DNA of 64,000 bases from Amycolatopsis sp. CA-126428 (GCF_002904335.1 NZ_PPHF01000074.1:186001-250000); one strand, 5' to 3'; shown: positions 39,885 to 48,971, counted from the stretch's first letter. Numbers and translations are program-made. The notes: a model not told the origin generated them from the sequence alone.

Positions 39885-40951
39885 ACGTCCGTGCGCTCAA
39901 CCGGGCGCTGCTCGCGCGACAGCACCTCCTCGAGCGGACGGCCCAGCCGGTCGCCGCGGTGCTCGGGCACCTCGTCGGGATGCAGGCGCAGGCCCCGCTC
40001 GCACCGTACGTCGGGTTGTGGACGCGGATCCCGGGCTTCCGGCCGGACGAACTGGCCGCACTGATCACCGGGCGGGAGGCCGTGCGCGCGTCGCTGATGC
40101 GGGGGACGGTCCACCTCGTCCTCGCCGAGGACGCGCGGATCCTGCGGCCGCTGGTCCAGCGCGTCGTGGCGAGCGGCTACACCGGGCACTTCGGCCGCCG
40201 GATCGGCGACGCCGACCTCGGCGCGGCGGCGGCCGCCGGGCGGGCGTGGCTCGAGGAACGGCCGCGCACCCGGCGGCAGCTGCGGGACCTCCTCGCCGAA
40301 CGCTGGCCGGACCACGACGCCGAAGCGCTCTCGTACGCGGTCGGCTACTTCGTCCCGACGGCCCAGCTCCCGCCCCGCGGCGTCTGGGGCGCGACCGGCC
40401 CGGCCACGCTCACCACCCTGGACGGCTGGCTCGGCCGTCCGTTGGCCGAAAAGCCGCCGATCGAGGACGTCGTGCGGCGCTACTTGCGCGCGTTCGGGCC
40501 GGCGTCGGTCGCCGACGTCCAGGCGTGGTCGGGGCTGACGAAGCTGCGGGAAGTCGTGGAGCCGATGGGCCTGCGGACGGTGCGCGCGGAGTCCGGCGAG
40601 CTGCTGTACGACGTCGAAGACGGCCTGCTCCCGGACCCGGACACCCCGGCGCCGGCGCGGTTCCTGCCGGAGTACGACAACGTCCTGCTGGCGCACGCCG
40701 ACCGGGCCCGGGTGCTCCCACCCGGGCGGCGGGTCCCGCTGCCGCCCGGCAACGGCGCTTCGCGGGGAACGCTGCTGGTGGACGGCTTCTCCCGCGCGGA
40801 CTGGCGACTGCACTCCGACCGACTGGAGGTCACCGCACACGACCGGCTCACGGCGGAGGAGCGGGCGGAGATCACGGCGGAAGGCGAGCGGCTGCTGCAG
40901 TTCCTCAACGCGGGAGACCGGTCTGCCGTGGCTGTCGTGAGTGGCAAGTAG
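39881..40951 (+). CDS. Winged helix DNA-binding domain protein (DUF1006/YcaQ-AlkX related)
   Basis: A 356-residue protein: VRALNRALLARQHLLERTAQ, LVGMQAQAPLAPYVGLWTRI, LMRGTVHLVLAEDARIL and RYLRAFGPASVADVQAWSGL define the family called winged-helix DNA-binding domain-containing protein. Relatives include the AlkX/YcaQ DNA glycosylases for crosslinks, but this subgroup lacks proven activity. The GTG at 39881 overlaps the epoxide hydrolase stop. The final codons (VVSGK) and stop are encoded by the left arm of palindrome copy B, so the repeat has been absorbed into the reading frame. Confidence 0.8.
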   Translation: MNVRALNRALLARQHLLERTAQPVAAVLGHLVGMQAQAPLAPYVGLWTRIPGFRPDELAALITGREAVRASLMRGTVHLVLAEDARILRPLVQRVVASGYTGHFGRRIGDADLGAAAAAGRAWLEERPRTRRQLRDLLAERWPDHDAEALSYAVGYFVPTAQLPPRGVWGATGPATLTTLDGWLGRPLAEKPPIEDVVRRYLRAFGPASVADVQAWSGLTKLREVVEPMGLRTVRAESGELLYDVEDGLLPDPDTPAPARFLPEYDNVLLAHADRARVLPPGRRVPLPPGNGASRGTLLVDGFSRADWRLHSDRLEVTAHDRLTAEERAEITAEGERLLQFLNAGDRSAVAVVSGK

Positions 40952-40979
40952 GGTTCTAACCCGCTTTACCACTCACGAC
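40934..40979. repeat. Palindrome copy B (diverged)
   Basis: The same 46-base layout as copies A and C: GTCGTGAGTGG at the left, CCACTCACGAC at the right, but with about four mismatches in the inner arms. It overlaps the last six codons of the upstream gene. It could end transcription before the BTAD regulator. Confidence 0.75.
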
Positions 40980-41006
40980 CGGGGGGCGTGGGCCAGAATC
41001 GTCGGC

Positions 41007-44000
41007 GTGCAGTTCGCCATCCTCGGGCCGGTCGAAGCCCACCGTCCCGACGGGACCCCGGTTGCCTTGGGCGGCCCGCAGCTGCGCGGGCTGCTCGCCC
41101 TCCTCGCGCTCGACGCCGGGCGGGTCATCAGTGCCGAGCGGCTGATCGACGGCCTGCACGGCGAGCACCCGCCCGAGGGCGCGGCCGAAGCCCTCCAGTC
41201 CCAGGTTTCGCGGCTGCGGCGAAGGCTGCGCGACGGCGGCGCGCCCGAGGGCCTGGTGGAATTCACCCCCGCCGGGTACCGGCTGGCCGTCGATCCCGCC
41301 GACGTCGATGCCCACCGGTTCGAGCTGCTCACCGCGCAAGCACGGGAAACCCCCGATCCCGCCACGAAGCTGTCGCTGTTCACCGAAGCGCTCGCGTTGT
41401 GGCGCGGCCCGGCCCTCGACGGGCTCGCCGACCCGCCCCGCGCGGCCCGCCTGGCGGAACTGCGGCTGGCCGCGACCGAGGACCGCGTCGAAGCCGGGCT
41501 CGCGCTCGGCCACCACGACCGGCTCGTCGCCGAGCTGCGGGAACTGACCGGCGAGCACCCGCTGCGCGAACGCCTGACCGCCCAGCTCGTGCGGGCCCTG
41601 CACGGCAGCGGCCGGTCCGCCGAAGCGCTGGCGGTGTTCGCGGAGGTGCGGGAGCGCCTGGCCGACGAACTCGGCGCCGACCCGTCGGCCGAGCTCGCGG
41701 ACGCGCACACCGCGGTCCTGCGAGCCGCCGCGCCCGTCCCGGCCCGCCGGGTGCCGGTGCCGCTCACCGGGTTCGTCGGCCGCGCCGAGCTCGACCGGCT
41801 CACCGCGGCCCTGCGCGACGCCCGGCTCGTCACGCTCACCGGACCGGGCGGCGCGGGCAAGACCCGGCTCGCCGTCGAAGCCGCGGCCCGGGCGGCGGGC
41901 GAGGTGTGCTTCGTCGAACTCGCGACGACCACCGAGGTCCCGCGCACCGTCCTGGCCGCGCTGGGCCTGCGCGAACAGGGCGTGCTGACGCCCGGTGCGG
42001 CCGCTGACCCGGCCGACCGCCTGGTGGCCGGGCTCGCCGACCGGCCGCTGCTGCTGGTCCTCGACAACTGCGAACACGTCGTCGTCGAGGCCGCGCGGCT
42101 GGTCCGGCGCCTGCTGGGCGAGTGCCCCGGCCTGCGCGTGCTGGCCACCAGCCGGGAGGCACTGGGCCTGACCGGCGAGACCCTGGTGCCGGTCGGCACG
42201 CTGCCCGCCCGCGCCGCGGCCCGGCTGTTCACCGACCGGGCCGCGGCGGTCGCGCCCGGCGCGGCCCCCGACCCGGACGCGGTCACCCGCATCTGCGCCG
42301 CGCTCGACGGCCTCCCGCTGGCCATCGAGCTCGCGGCCGCCCGGCTGCGGTCGCTGTCCGCGGACGACGTCGCCGCCCGGCTCGGCGACCGGTTCCGGCT
42401 CCTCTCGCGCGGCGACCGGACCGCCGAGCCGCGGCATCGGACCCTGCGCGGCGTCGTCGAATGGAGCTGGGACCTGCTCGATCCGGAGGAGCGGCTGCTG
42501 GCCGGCCGGTTCGCGGTGTTCGCCGGCGGCGCCCGGCCGGAGGCGGTCGAGGCCGTCTGCGACGTCCCCGACGCCGACGCGGTGCTGACCGGCCTGGTCG
42601 AGAAGTCCTTCGTCGAGTTCGGCGGCGGCCGGTACCGGATGCTGGAGACCATCCGCGCGTTCTGCGCCGAGCAGGGCGACGACCGGCGCGCGGCGCACGC
42701 GCGGTACTTCCTGGACTTCGCGGTGGCCCGCGAGCCGAAGCTGCGTGGCGTGGACCAGCTGACGGCCCTGGCCGAGCTGACCGCCGAACACGCCGACCTG
42801 CACGCGGCCCTGCGCTGGAGTGCTGCCGAGGAGCCGGAGACCGCGCTGCGGCTCATCGCGGCGCTGTCCTGGTACTGGTGGCTGAGCGGCCGGCGGAGCG
42901 AGGTGACGCCGATCGCGGACACCGTGCTCGCCGCCGTCGGTCCCGAACCGCCGCCGGGACTGGCCGAGGAGTACGTCGTCTGCGTGATCCAGGCGTCGGA
43001 CACCGACGTCGAGATCGAGCCGATCCTGCGGCGGCTCGACGGGCCGCTCGAGTACCCGTACCTCTTCCTGCTGTGGGCGTTTTCCCCGCGCACCAAGGCC
43101 GAGGACGGCGAACGGCTGGCCGCGCTGATCGGCCCGGACGCCTGGTCGCGGGCGTTCGCCCGGATCGGCGACGGCCTCGGCGCGCAGTACCGCGGCCGGA
43201 TCGCCGAAGCCGAAGCGCACTTTTCGGCGGCGCTGGACGCCTTCCGCACCTTGGGCGACCGCTGGGGTGAAGCGAGCGCGCTGGAGAAACTCGCGGAGTT
43301 CGCGGACTGGCGCGGCGACCACGCGCGGTTCCGCGAGCTGATGGACGAGTCCGTCCGGCTGGCCGCCGAACTCGGCGCGGCCGAAGACGCCGCCGACCTG
43401 CTGTGCCGCCGCGCCGACGGCGTCCTGCGGCAAGGGGACGCCGAAGCCGCGAAGGCCGACTACGAAGCCGCCGCCGAGCAAGCGCGCGCCGCGGGCACTC
43501 CGGTGACCCTCGCCCGGGCCCGCGGCGGCCTGGGCGAGCTCGCCCGGCGAGCGGGCGACCTGGCCACGGCCCGGCGCTGGTACACCTCGGCGCTCGCCCT
43601 GGCCGCCGACCCGGTGACCGGCGGCGAGACGCGGATCCGCGTCCACACCGGCTTCGGCTGGACGGCGGCCGCCGAAGGCCACCTCGAGGAGGCGACCGAG
43701 CTGCACCAGGAAGCCCTGGCCACGGCGCTGGAACACGCGAACCTGCCCGGCGCGGCCCAGGCGATCGAAGGACTGGCCGGCGTCCTCGCCGGGCGCGACG
43801 AGGACGAGCGGGCCGCGTTCCTGCTCGGGGTGGCGGTCGGCCTGCGCGGTGCGCCGGTCAGCGGCGACCCCGATGTCGCGTCGGTGACGGACCGCGTCCG
43901 GGCGCGCCTCGGCGCCGGGGCCTATGCCGAGGCGTTCGGCCGCGGTCGCGAACTGCCGCCCGAACAGGCCGTCGAGGAGGCCGGTCAGCGGCGGTTCGCG

Positions 44001-44012
44001 CTCGGTTCGTGA
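41007..44012 (+). CDS. Large BTAD/SARP-type regulator with NB-ARC and TPR domains (AfsR-like)
   Basis: A 1001-residue regulator. Residues 1-90 form an OmpR-type winged helix (VQFAILGPVEAHRPDGTPVA, AAEALQSQVSRLRRRLRD), ~95-240 the BTAD helices, ~260-560 an NTPase with Walker A GPGGAGKTR at ~278-286 and Walker B LLLVLDNCEH, and the rest TPR-like helices. It probably activates a target by binding direct repeats. GTG at 41007 directly precedes the wHTH; there is no ribosome site and a weak CAGAAT at 40994, so it may be leaderless. The flavin monooxygenase gene follows 31 bases later. Confidence 0.88.
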   Translation: MQFAILGPVEAHRPDGTPVALGGPQLRGLLALLALDAGRVISAERLIDGLHGEHPPEGAAEALQSQVSRLRRRLRDGGAPEGLVEFTPAGYRLAVDPADVDAHRFELLTAQARETPDPATKLSLFTEALALWRGPALDGLADPPRAARLAELRLAATEDRVEAGLALGHHDRLVAELRELTGEHPLRERLTAQLVRALHGSGRSAEALAVFAEVRERLADELGADPSAELADAHTAVLRAAAPVPARRVPVPLTGFVGRAELDRLTAALRDARLVTLTGPGGAGKTRLAVEAAARAAGEVCFVELATTTEVPRTVLAALGLREQGVLTPGAAADPADRLVAGLADRPLLLVLDNCEHVVVEAARLVRRLLGECPGLRVLATSREALGLTGETLVPVGTLPARAAARLFTDRAAAVAPGAAPDPDAVTRICAALDGLPLAIELAAARLRSLSADDVAARLGDRFRLLSRGDRTAEPRHRTLRGVVEWSWDLLDPEERLLAGRFAVFAGGARPEAVEAVCDVPDADAVLTGLVEKSFVEFGGGRYRMLETIRAFCAEQGDDRRAAHARYFLDFAVAREPKLRGVDQLTALAELTAEHADLHAALRWSAAEEPETALRLIAALSWYWWLSGRRSEVTPIADTVLAAVGPEPPPGLAEEYVVCVIQASDTDVEIEPILRRLDGPLEYPYLFLLWAFSPRTKAEDGERLAALIGPDAWSRAFARIGDGLGAQYRGRIAEAEAHFSAALDAFRTLGDRWGEASALEKLAEFADWRGDHARFRELMDESVRLAAELGAAEDAADLLCRRADGVLRQGDAEAAKADYEAAAEQARAAGTPVTLARARGGLGELARRAGDLATARRWYTSALALAADPVTGGETRIRVHTGFGWTAAAEGHLEEATELHQEALATALEHANLPGAAQAIEGLAGVLAGRDEDERAAFLLGVAVGLRGAPVSGDPDVASVTDRVRARLGAGAYAEAFGRGRELPPEQAVEEAGQRRFALGS

Positions 44013-44043
44013 ACGGTCAACGGCGCGGGCGATCCTTCGGGGC

Positions 44044-45276
44044 ATGACGAAGAACATCCTGATCTCCGGCGCCGGCATCGCCGGCCCCGCCCTCGCCTTC
44101 TGGCTGCACCGCCACGGCTTCGACGTCACCGTCGTCGAGCGCGCCCCGAGCCTGCGCGAAGGGGGCTACAAGGTCGACATCCGCGGTGTCGCGGTCGACG
44201 TCGTCCGCCGGATGGGCCTGCTGGAGCAGGTGCACGCGGCGAGCACCGACATGCGGGGCGCGGCGTTCGTGAACAAGCGCGGCAAGCAGCTGGCCACCCT
44301 CGACGCGGACACGTTCGGCTTCCGCCACGGCGACGACACCGAGATCCTGCGCGGCGACCTGTCCCACATCCTGTACGACGCCACGCGGTCGCACACCGAG
44401 TACGTCTTCGGCGACTGGATCACCGGCCTCGACCAGCGTCCCGACGGCGTCGAGGTGACGTTCGCCCACGGCGCGCCCCGCCGGTTCGACCTGGTGGTCG
44501 GCGCGGACGGCCTGCACTCCGGCGTCCGCGCGCTGGCGTTCGGGCCGGAGGAGGACTACCTGCGCCGTTTCGACGCCTACATCTCGATCTCGACGGTGCC
44601 CAACAGCTTCGAGCTGGACCGCTGGGAGCTGCTGCACTCGGCGGCGCCGGGCAAGATGGTGAACGTCTACAGCACCGCGCGGGCGGCCGACGCGAAGGCG
44701 GCGTTCTGGTTCACCGCACCCCCGCTGACCTACGACCGCCGCGACGTCGACGGCCAGAAGGCCCTGGTGGCGGACTGGTTCGCTGGCCTGGGCTGGGAAA
44801 TCCCCGAGCTGCTGGAGGCGATGCGCGAAGCGGACGACTTCTACTTCGACCCGGTGTGCCAGATCGTGCTGGACAAGCTGTCGGCGGGCCGGGTGACGCT
44901 GCTCGGCGACGCGGGCTACTGCGCGTCACCGGCGTCGGGCCAGGGCACGAGCCTGGCGCTGGCGGGCGCCTACGTCTTGGCGGGCGAACTGGCCGCGGAC
45001 TTCTCGGCAGGGCTGACACGGTACGAGGCGTTGATGCGGCCGTTCATCGAGAAGAACCAGGCGCTGGCGAAGACGGCGTTGCGCGGGATCATCCCGCAGT
45101 CCCGGGCGTTCGCGTGGTTCAACACCCGGATGATCAAGCTGATGCCGTACCTGCCGGGCCGCAACCGGGTGCTGGAGCAGATGTCCCGCCCGATCCGCGA
45201 AGCGGCGAACGCTTTGGAGCTGAAGGACTACGCGGCCGTCGGCCAGTCGTCCATCCGTGACGGGTACGCGCGGTGA
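44044..45276 (+). CDS. FAD-dependent monooxygenase (PHBH/TetX-like)
   Basis: A 410-residue class A flavin monooxygenase: NILISGAGIAGPALAFWLHR (FAD loop), DLVVGADGLHSGVR (DG motif) and TLLGDAGYCASPASGQGTSL (GD motif). It hydroxylates an aromatic or polyketide-like substrate using NAD(P)H and O2. The TetX-like order is clear, but resistance cannot be inferred. It lies downstream of the BTAD regulator on the same strand and may be controlled by it. A SigB-type promoter for the next gene lies in its last codons. Confidence 0.86.
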   Translation: MTKNILISGAGIAGPALAFWLHRHGFDVTVVERAPSLREGGYKVDIRGVAVDVVRRMGLLEQVHAASTDMRGAAFVNKRGKQLATLDADTFGFRHGDDTEILRGDLSHILYDATRSHTEYVFGDWITGLDQRPDGVEVTFAHGAPRRFDLVVGADGLHSGVRALAFGPEEDYLRRFDAYISISTVPNSFELDRWELLHSAAPGKMVNVYSTARAADAKAAFWFTAPPLTYDRRDVDGQKALVADWFAGLGWEIPELLEAMREADDFYFDPVCQIVLDKLSAGRVTLLGDAGYCASPASGQGTSLALAGAYVLAGELAADFSAGLTRYEALMRPFIEKNQALAKTALRGIIPQSRAFAWFNTRMIKLMPYLPGRNRVLEQMSRPIREAANALELKDYAAVGQSSIRDGYAR

Positions 45277-45286
45277 TCACGGGTAC
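45262..45286 (+). promoter_or_regulatory. Possible SigB/SigF-type promoter for the DUF2945 gene
   Basis: GGGT (45262-45265), 15 bases, GGGTAC (45281-45286). The ATG at 45297 is 10 bases on. It lies at the end of the monooxygenase gene and is isolated from the main island. Confidence 0.5.
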
Positions 45287-45296
45287 CCGCAGCACC

Positions 45297-45506
45297 ATGA
45301 CCAAGGAATTCAAGAAGGGCGACCGCGTCCGGTGGGACGCGGGCAACCAGAGCTCCGTCGGCACGGTCGAGGAAAAGCTCACCGAGGACACCCACGCCGG
45401 CAAGCGGGACGTCAAAGCCTCACCCGACAACCCGCAGTACCTGGTCCGCAGCGAGAAGTCCGGGAAGACCGCCGTGCACCACCCGGACAAGCTGCACAAG
45501 GCTTGA
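45297..45506 (+). CDS. DUF2945 (Tudor-like, hypervirulence-associated) small protein
   Basis: A 69-residue basic protein: FKKGDRVRWDAGNQSSVGTV opens the small beta barrel, and NPQYLVRSEKSGKTAVHHPDKLHKA closes it, matching DUF2945. Fungal and bacterial members are stress-linked, but the molecular role is unknown. The ATG at 45297 is chosen because a GGGTAC element ends 10 bases earlier. It converges on the HIT gene, with only nine bases between stops. Confidence 0.85.
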   Translation: MTKEFKKGDRVRWDAGNQSSVGTVEEKLTEDTHAGKRDVKASPDNPQYLVRSEKSGKTAVHHPDKLHKA

Positions 45507-45515
45507 AAACAAGGC

Positions 45516-45965
45516 CTAACGCGCCGCGCGGACCTTCGCCGCGACCTCCGTCAGCTCCTCCTTCGTCCGCACCTGCCAGTCGGCGTTCATGACGAAGCCG
45601 TCGCCCGCGAAGCGGGGGATCACGTGCAGGTGGACGTGGGGGATCTCCTGGCCCGCCGCCTTGCCGTCGGCCAGGAACAGGTTGATCGCCTCGCACTGCA
45701 GGTCCGTGCGCCGCAACGCCGCCGCCAGCTCCTGGGCGATCGTGAACAGCCGCGCGCCGTCGGAAGCCGGGAGCGAAGCCAGGTCCGCGTGGTGGGCCCG
45801 GGGGAGGACCAGCAGGTGGCCGGTCGTCACCGGCCGCAGGTCGACGATCGCGACGAAGTCGTCGTCCTCGTGCACGAAGGCCGCCGGGGCCTGGCCGGAG
45901 CCGATCGCGCAGAAAACGCATTCTCCGGTCGACGTGGTCGCCGGCATGCGGCGGAGTTCAGCCAT
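45516..45965 (-). CDS. HIT family nucleotide hydrolase/transferase
   Basis: A 149-residue protein. CVFCAIGSGQAPAAFVHEDD is the Cys-containing opening, VTTGHLLVLPRAHHADL the middle and HVHLH (110-114) the catalytic histidine triad. It acts on phosphoramidate or dinucleotide substrates. The start could also be M7 (MPATTSTGE). It lies just downstream of the PucR regulator gene (10 bases) and is probably in its operon. Confidence 0.88.
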   Translation of the reverse strand: MAELRRMPATTSTGECVFCAIGSGQAPAAFVHEDDDFVAIVDLRPVTTGHLLVLPRAHHADLASLPASDGARLFTIAQELAAALRRTDLQCEAINLFLADGKAAGQEIPHVHLHVIPRFAGDGFVMNADWQVRTKEELTEVAAKVRAAR

Positions 45966-45975
45966 GCGGGTGACC

Positions 45976-47094
45976 CTATCGACCGTCGAGCCAGTGGTGC
46001 AGGGCCCACCACGACCGGATGGCGTCGAGCACGCGGCCGCCGCTGTTTTCGGCCAAGGCCAGCGGGGTGAGCTCGGCCAGCCGGTCGAGGCGGTACCGGA
46101 CGGTGTTGGGGTGCAGGTGCAGTGCCTCGGCGGTGGTGCGCAGGCGCTGGCCGTGGTCGAGGTAGGCCAGCGCCGTCGCGGCCAGCTCGCGGTGGAACGC
46201 GTTGCCCGGGTCTAGTGCGCCGAGCACGCCGGCGGCGAGCAGGTCCGCCAGCAGCGGCTGGGCCGTCAGCGCGATTTCGCCCGCCAGGTCGGTGAGGTCG
46301 TGGTAGCCGGGGCCGGCGATCCGGGCCGCCGCCGTGCAGAGGCGGTGCACCTCCCGCAGCTCGGGCTGGGCGGCCGGGGGCGCGACGACCACCACGACGC
46401 CCTGGGCGAGCGCGACGGCGGCGGGCGGGCGGGCCGCCAGGCCGGTCAGCCTGCCCTCGACCAGCCCGTACACCCCGCCGAACTCCAGCAGCGCCTGTTC
46501 GAGGGTGCGCGCCCGCGCCGGGTCGCTGACGTCGGACACCACGCAGGAGTACCGGCCTCCGGGCCGCAGTCCCGCCTGCCGGAGCTCTTCCGGTGTGGGC
46601 GGGTGCCCGGCGAGCAGCAGGGTGCGCAGCAGCTGGGTCCGCGCGTCGCGGACCGTCCGGGACAGCTGGAGCTCGGCGGCGTGGTAGCCCTTGACGATGT
46701 GCCGTTCCAGCGCACCGGTGTAGCGCTCGGCGTCGAGGATGGTCTCGAGGATGACGTCGTCGGGCAGGCCCGCCGCCCGCGCGCGTTCGACGGCGAAGCG
46801 GGCCGCGAGCGTGCGGCCGGCCTGGACCCCGCGCAGCAGGTCGGCGAGCGGGACGCCCTGCGCGGCCCGGTCGGCGCCCAGCGCCTCGGCGGTGGTGTAG
46901 TCCGCGGTGTCGGGGTTCGTGGTGGCGCGCAGCGCGGCCGACAGCAGGAACCGGACGTGCCGCCGGTTCTCGGCTTCCGGCAGCCGCGCGACCTCGGGTG
47001 ACTCGCTCCGCGCGGCCTTGACCAGCTCGTCGACCACGGCGTCGTCGGCGGCCATCGCGTCCAGCACCTGCCGGAGCAGCGGTGAGGCCGGCAC
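45976..47094 (-). CDS. PucR/CdaR-type helix-turn-helix regulator
   Basis: A 372-residue regulator. The N-terminal helical region resembles RsbRD/GGDEF-like sensory parts (EVARLPEAENRRHVRFLLSA, ERYTGALERHIVKGYHAAEL). The C-terminus has the PucR HTH (LRTTAEALHLHPNTVRYRLDRL). The GTG at 47094 has GGGAGG five bases upstream; the GTG at 47121 would give nine more residues but overlaps a palindrome. The ligand is unknown. Divergent from a secreted beta-propeller gene 177 bases away. Confidence 0.84.
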   Translation of the reverse strand: MPASPLLRQVLDAMAADDAVVDELVKAARSESPEVARLPEAENRRHVRFLLSAALRATTNPDTADYTTAEALGADRAAQGVPLADLLRGVQAGRTLAARFAVERARAAGLPDDVILETILDAERYTGALERHIVKGYHAAELQLSRTVRDARTQLLRTLLLAGHPPTPEELRQAGLRPGGRYSCVVSDVSDPARARTLEQALLEFGGVYGLVEGRLTGLAARPPAAVALAQGVVVVVAPPAAQPELREVHRLCTAAARIAGPGYHDLTDLAGEIALTAQPLLADLLAAGVLGALDPGNAFHRELAATALAYLDHGQRLRTTAEALHLHPNTVRYRLDRLAELTPLALAENSGGRVLDAIRSWWALHHWLDGR

Positions 47095-47105
47095 GGCACC
47101 CTCCC

Positions 47106-47124
47106 GTTGTGGCAGGGCCACAAC
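47106..47124. promoter_or_regulatory. Palindrome upstream of the PucR-type gene
   Basis: GTTGTGGC, three bases, GCCACAAC: perfect 8-base arms just upstream of the GTG at 47094. A second, imperfect dyad around CCGGTTATCG/CGATACCGG lies at ~47172-47193. Either could be an operator. Confidence 0.45.
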
Positions 47125-47271
47125 ACCGCGTCCGCGATGTTGGGCGAGCGGCCCTACCGGAGCGGCTCAGGTGGCCGGTTATCGTGACGATACCGGACAG
47201 TAACCCCGTTCCTTCGCGAAATCCATCGAGCGAAGGCCACCACACCTCTTCAGTGCCGAAAGGTGTCTCCC

Positions 47272-48537
47272 GTGCGCAATTCCCCGGTCCGTCGGAACCG
47301 CTCGTACCTCTCCCGCCTGGCCTGCCTCACCGCGTCGGTCGCCCTGCTGGCGACCGGCGCCGCGGTGCCGGCGACCGGCGCCGCGGCCGCCCTGCGGGAG
47401 GTGATGTTCGTCGGCAACAACTGGGAAGGCACGGCGGACGTCATCCAGTCGCGCGGGTCGTTCGCCCGCATCGCGCGGGTGAACATCATCCCCGACAAGG
47501 ACCAGCGCCTGACGGAGATCTACCTCAACCCGATCAAGCTGGCCTTCTTCCTCGGCATCCGCAACGGGCCCGGCGAAGGGCACGACCAGTTCGTCGACGA
47601 CATGTACACGACACCGGACGGCGGTTCGGTGGTGGCGTCGCGGCCGAGTTTCGCCGACGTCGTCTCGATCAACCTGACCACCGGCCGGATCAACTGGCGC
47701 TTCCCGGTGTCGGGTTTCCGCTCCGACCACATGGCGGTCTCGCCGGACGGCCGCCGCGTCGCCGTCTCCGCCTCGACGTCGAACACCGTGCACGTGCTGG
47801 ACATCGGCACCGGCCAGCAGGTGGGCTCCTTCGCGACCGGGGACAAGCCGCACGAGAACGTCTTCACCGACGGCGGCCGGTACCTCTGGAACATGTCGAT
47901 CGGCGACGTGAACACCGACCTCGACGACCCGGGCTGGGACTTCACCAAGGGGGACCGGCACATCACCGTCGTCGACGCCGCGGCGTTCCGCCAGGTCAAG
48001 GTGATCGACATGCGCCAGCGGCTGGACGCCTTCGGCCGCAGTGACCTTTCGGACGCCGTGCGGCCGGTCGCGTTCACCCCGGACGAGTCGAAGCTGTACT
48101 TCCAGGTGTCGTTCTTCAACGGTTTCGCCGAGTACGACGTCGCCACCGACAAGATCACGCGGGTCAAGGAACTGCCGAAGAACCCGGCCACCAGCGACGA
48201 CCGCAAGACCTTCGTCAACGATTCGCGCCACCACGGCATGTCGATGAACCCGGCCGGCACCAAGCTCTGCATCGCCGGGACCATGGACGACTACGCGACG
48301 GTCGTCGACCGCGCGTCCCTGCAGCAGGGCACGCTGGTGCCCGCGGTGAAGCCGTACTGGGCGACGGTGAGCGGCGACGGCAAGGCCTGCGTGATTTCGG
48401 AGGCCGGCGCCGACCTGGTCACCGCCATCGACTTCGCAACCGGGCAGAAGCTCGTTTCGGTGCCGGTCGGCGACCACCCGCAGCGGGTCCGCATCGGCCA
48501 CGTGCCCGACGGCTGGACGGGACCCACGGGTTCCTGA
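47272..48537 (+). CDS. Secreted YncE/YVTN-type beta-propeller protein
   Basis: A 421-residue protein with a Sec signal peptide: basic start, then LACLTASVALLATGAAVPATG and an AXA-type cleavage region near residue 40. The mature part is a beta-propeller with repeated units such as SDHMAVSPDGRRVAVSASTS, NTVHVLDIGTGQQVGSF and TPDESKLYFQVSF. Likely extracellular or wall-associated, in binding rather than catalysis. The GTG at 47272 is favoured by GAAAGG eight bases upstream over the GTG at 47263. Confidence 0.82.
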   Translation: MRNSPVRRNRSYLSRLACLTASVALLATGAAVPATGAAAALREVMFVGNNWEGTADVIQSRGSFARIARVNIIPDKDQRLTEIYLNPIKLAFFLGIRNGPGEGHDQFVDDMYTTPDGGSVVASRPSFADVVSINLTTGRINWRFPVSGFRSDHMAVSPDGRRVAVSASTSNTVHVLDIGTGQQVGSFATGDKPHENVFTDGGRYLWNMSIGDVNTDLDDPGWDFTKGDRHITVVDAAAFRQVKVIDMRQRLDAFGRSDLSDAVRPVAFTPDESKLYFQVSFFNGFAEYDVATDKITRVKELPKNPATSDDRKTFVNDSRHHGMSMNPAGTKLCIAGTMDDYATVVDRASLQQGTLVPAVKPYWATVSGDGKACVISEAGADLVTAIDFATGQKLVSVPVGDHPQRVRIGHVPDGWTGPTGS

Positions 48538-48540
48538 ACC

Positions 48541-48954
48541 TCAGGAGACGGCGAAGGCCGCGGTCAGCCAGCCGCGGACTTCGTCGTCCACATCGGACAC
48601 CGCGCGCAGGCTCAGCTTGTGCCCGACACGCGGCCCGCTCGCCCAGCTCGCCGGGGCGATGCGGGCCGTTTCGACCGGGCTCGGCAGCCACAGGTACACC
48701 AGCACGTCCCGCGACCGCGGGCGCAGCTCCGCCAGTTTCCGGTCCCGCTTCAGGAACACCCCGACCTTGACGGCGTCTTCGTGGACGTCGCCGAGGGTGC
48801 GCAGGTGCTCGAGCACCGCGTCGTAGACCGAACGTTGCCACGGGGCCTTTCCGGCGAAGGTCTCCTCGACCGTGCAGCCGGGGACGCACGTGTGCCCCTG
48901 GCCGGCGCGGGCGAACTCGCGGTCGCAGCGCGGGCACGTCCACCGGGTCGCCAT
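48541..48954 (-). CDS. DUF5655 domain protein with N-terminal zinc ribbon
   Basis: A 137-residue protein. Residues 1-27 carry WTCPRCDREFARAGQGHTCV, a likely zinc site (C, C, H, C). The remainder (SVYDAVLEHLRTLGDVHEDAVKVGVFLK, LAELRPRSRDVLVYLWLP) is the DUF5655 fold, which resembles small DNA/nucleotide-associated domains; function unknown. The ATG at 48954 is chosen, although a GTG at 48975 overlaps the MarR stop (GTGA) and would couple translation. It is in an operon with MarR. Confidence 0.82.
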   Translation of the reverse strand: MATRWTCPRCDREFARAGQGHTCVPGCTVEETFAGKAPWQRSVYDAVLEHLRTLGDVHEDAVKVGVFLKRDRKLAELRPRSRDVLVYLWLPSPVETARIAPASWASGPRVGHKLSLRAVSDVDDEVRGWLTAAFAVS

Positions 48955-48971
48955 GCCGTCCAGGATGGCAC

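Noticed and set aside
40956..44129. Very long open reading frame opposite the BTAD regulator (over 1000 codons, minus strand)
   Set aside because: High GC content keeps stop codons rare on the opposite strand. Its translation is a low-complexity Arg/Gly/Gln-rich mix with no domain, while the plus strand carries clear wHTH, BTAD and NTPase motifs.
44044..45276. Tetracycline resistance (TetX) assignment
   Set aside because: Only general class A flavin monooxygenase motifs are visible; the substrate cannot be inferred.
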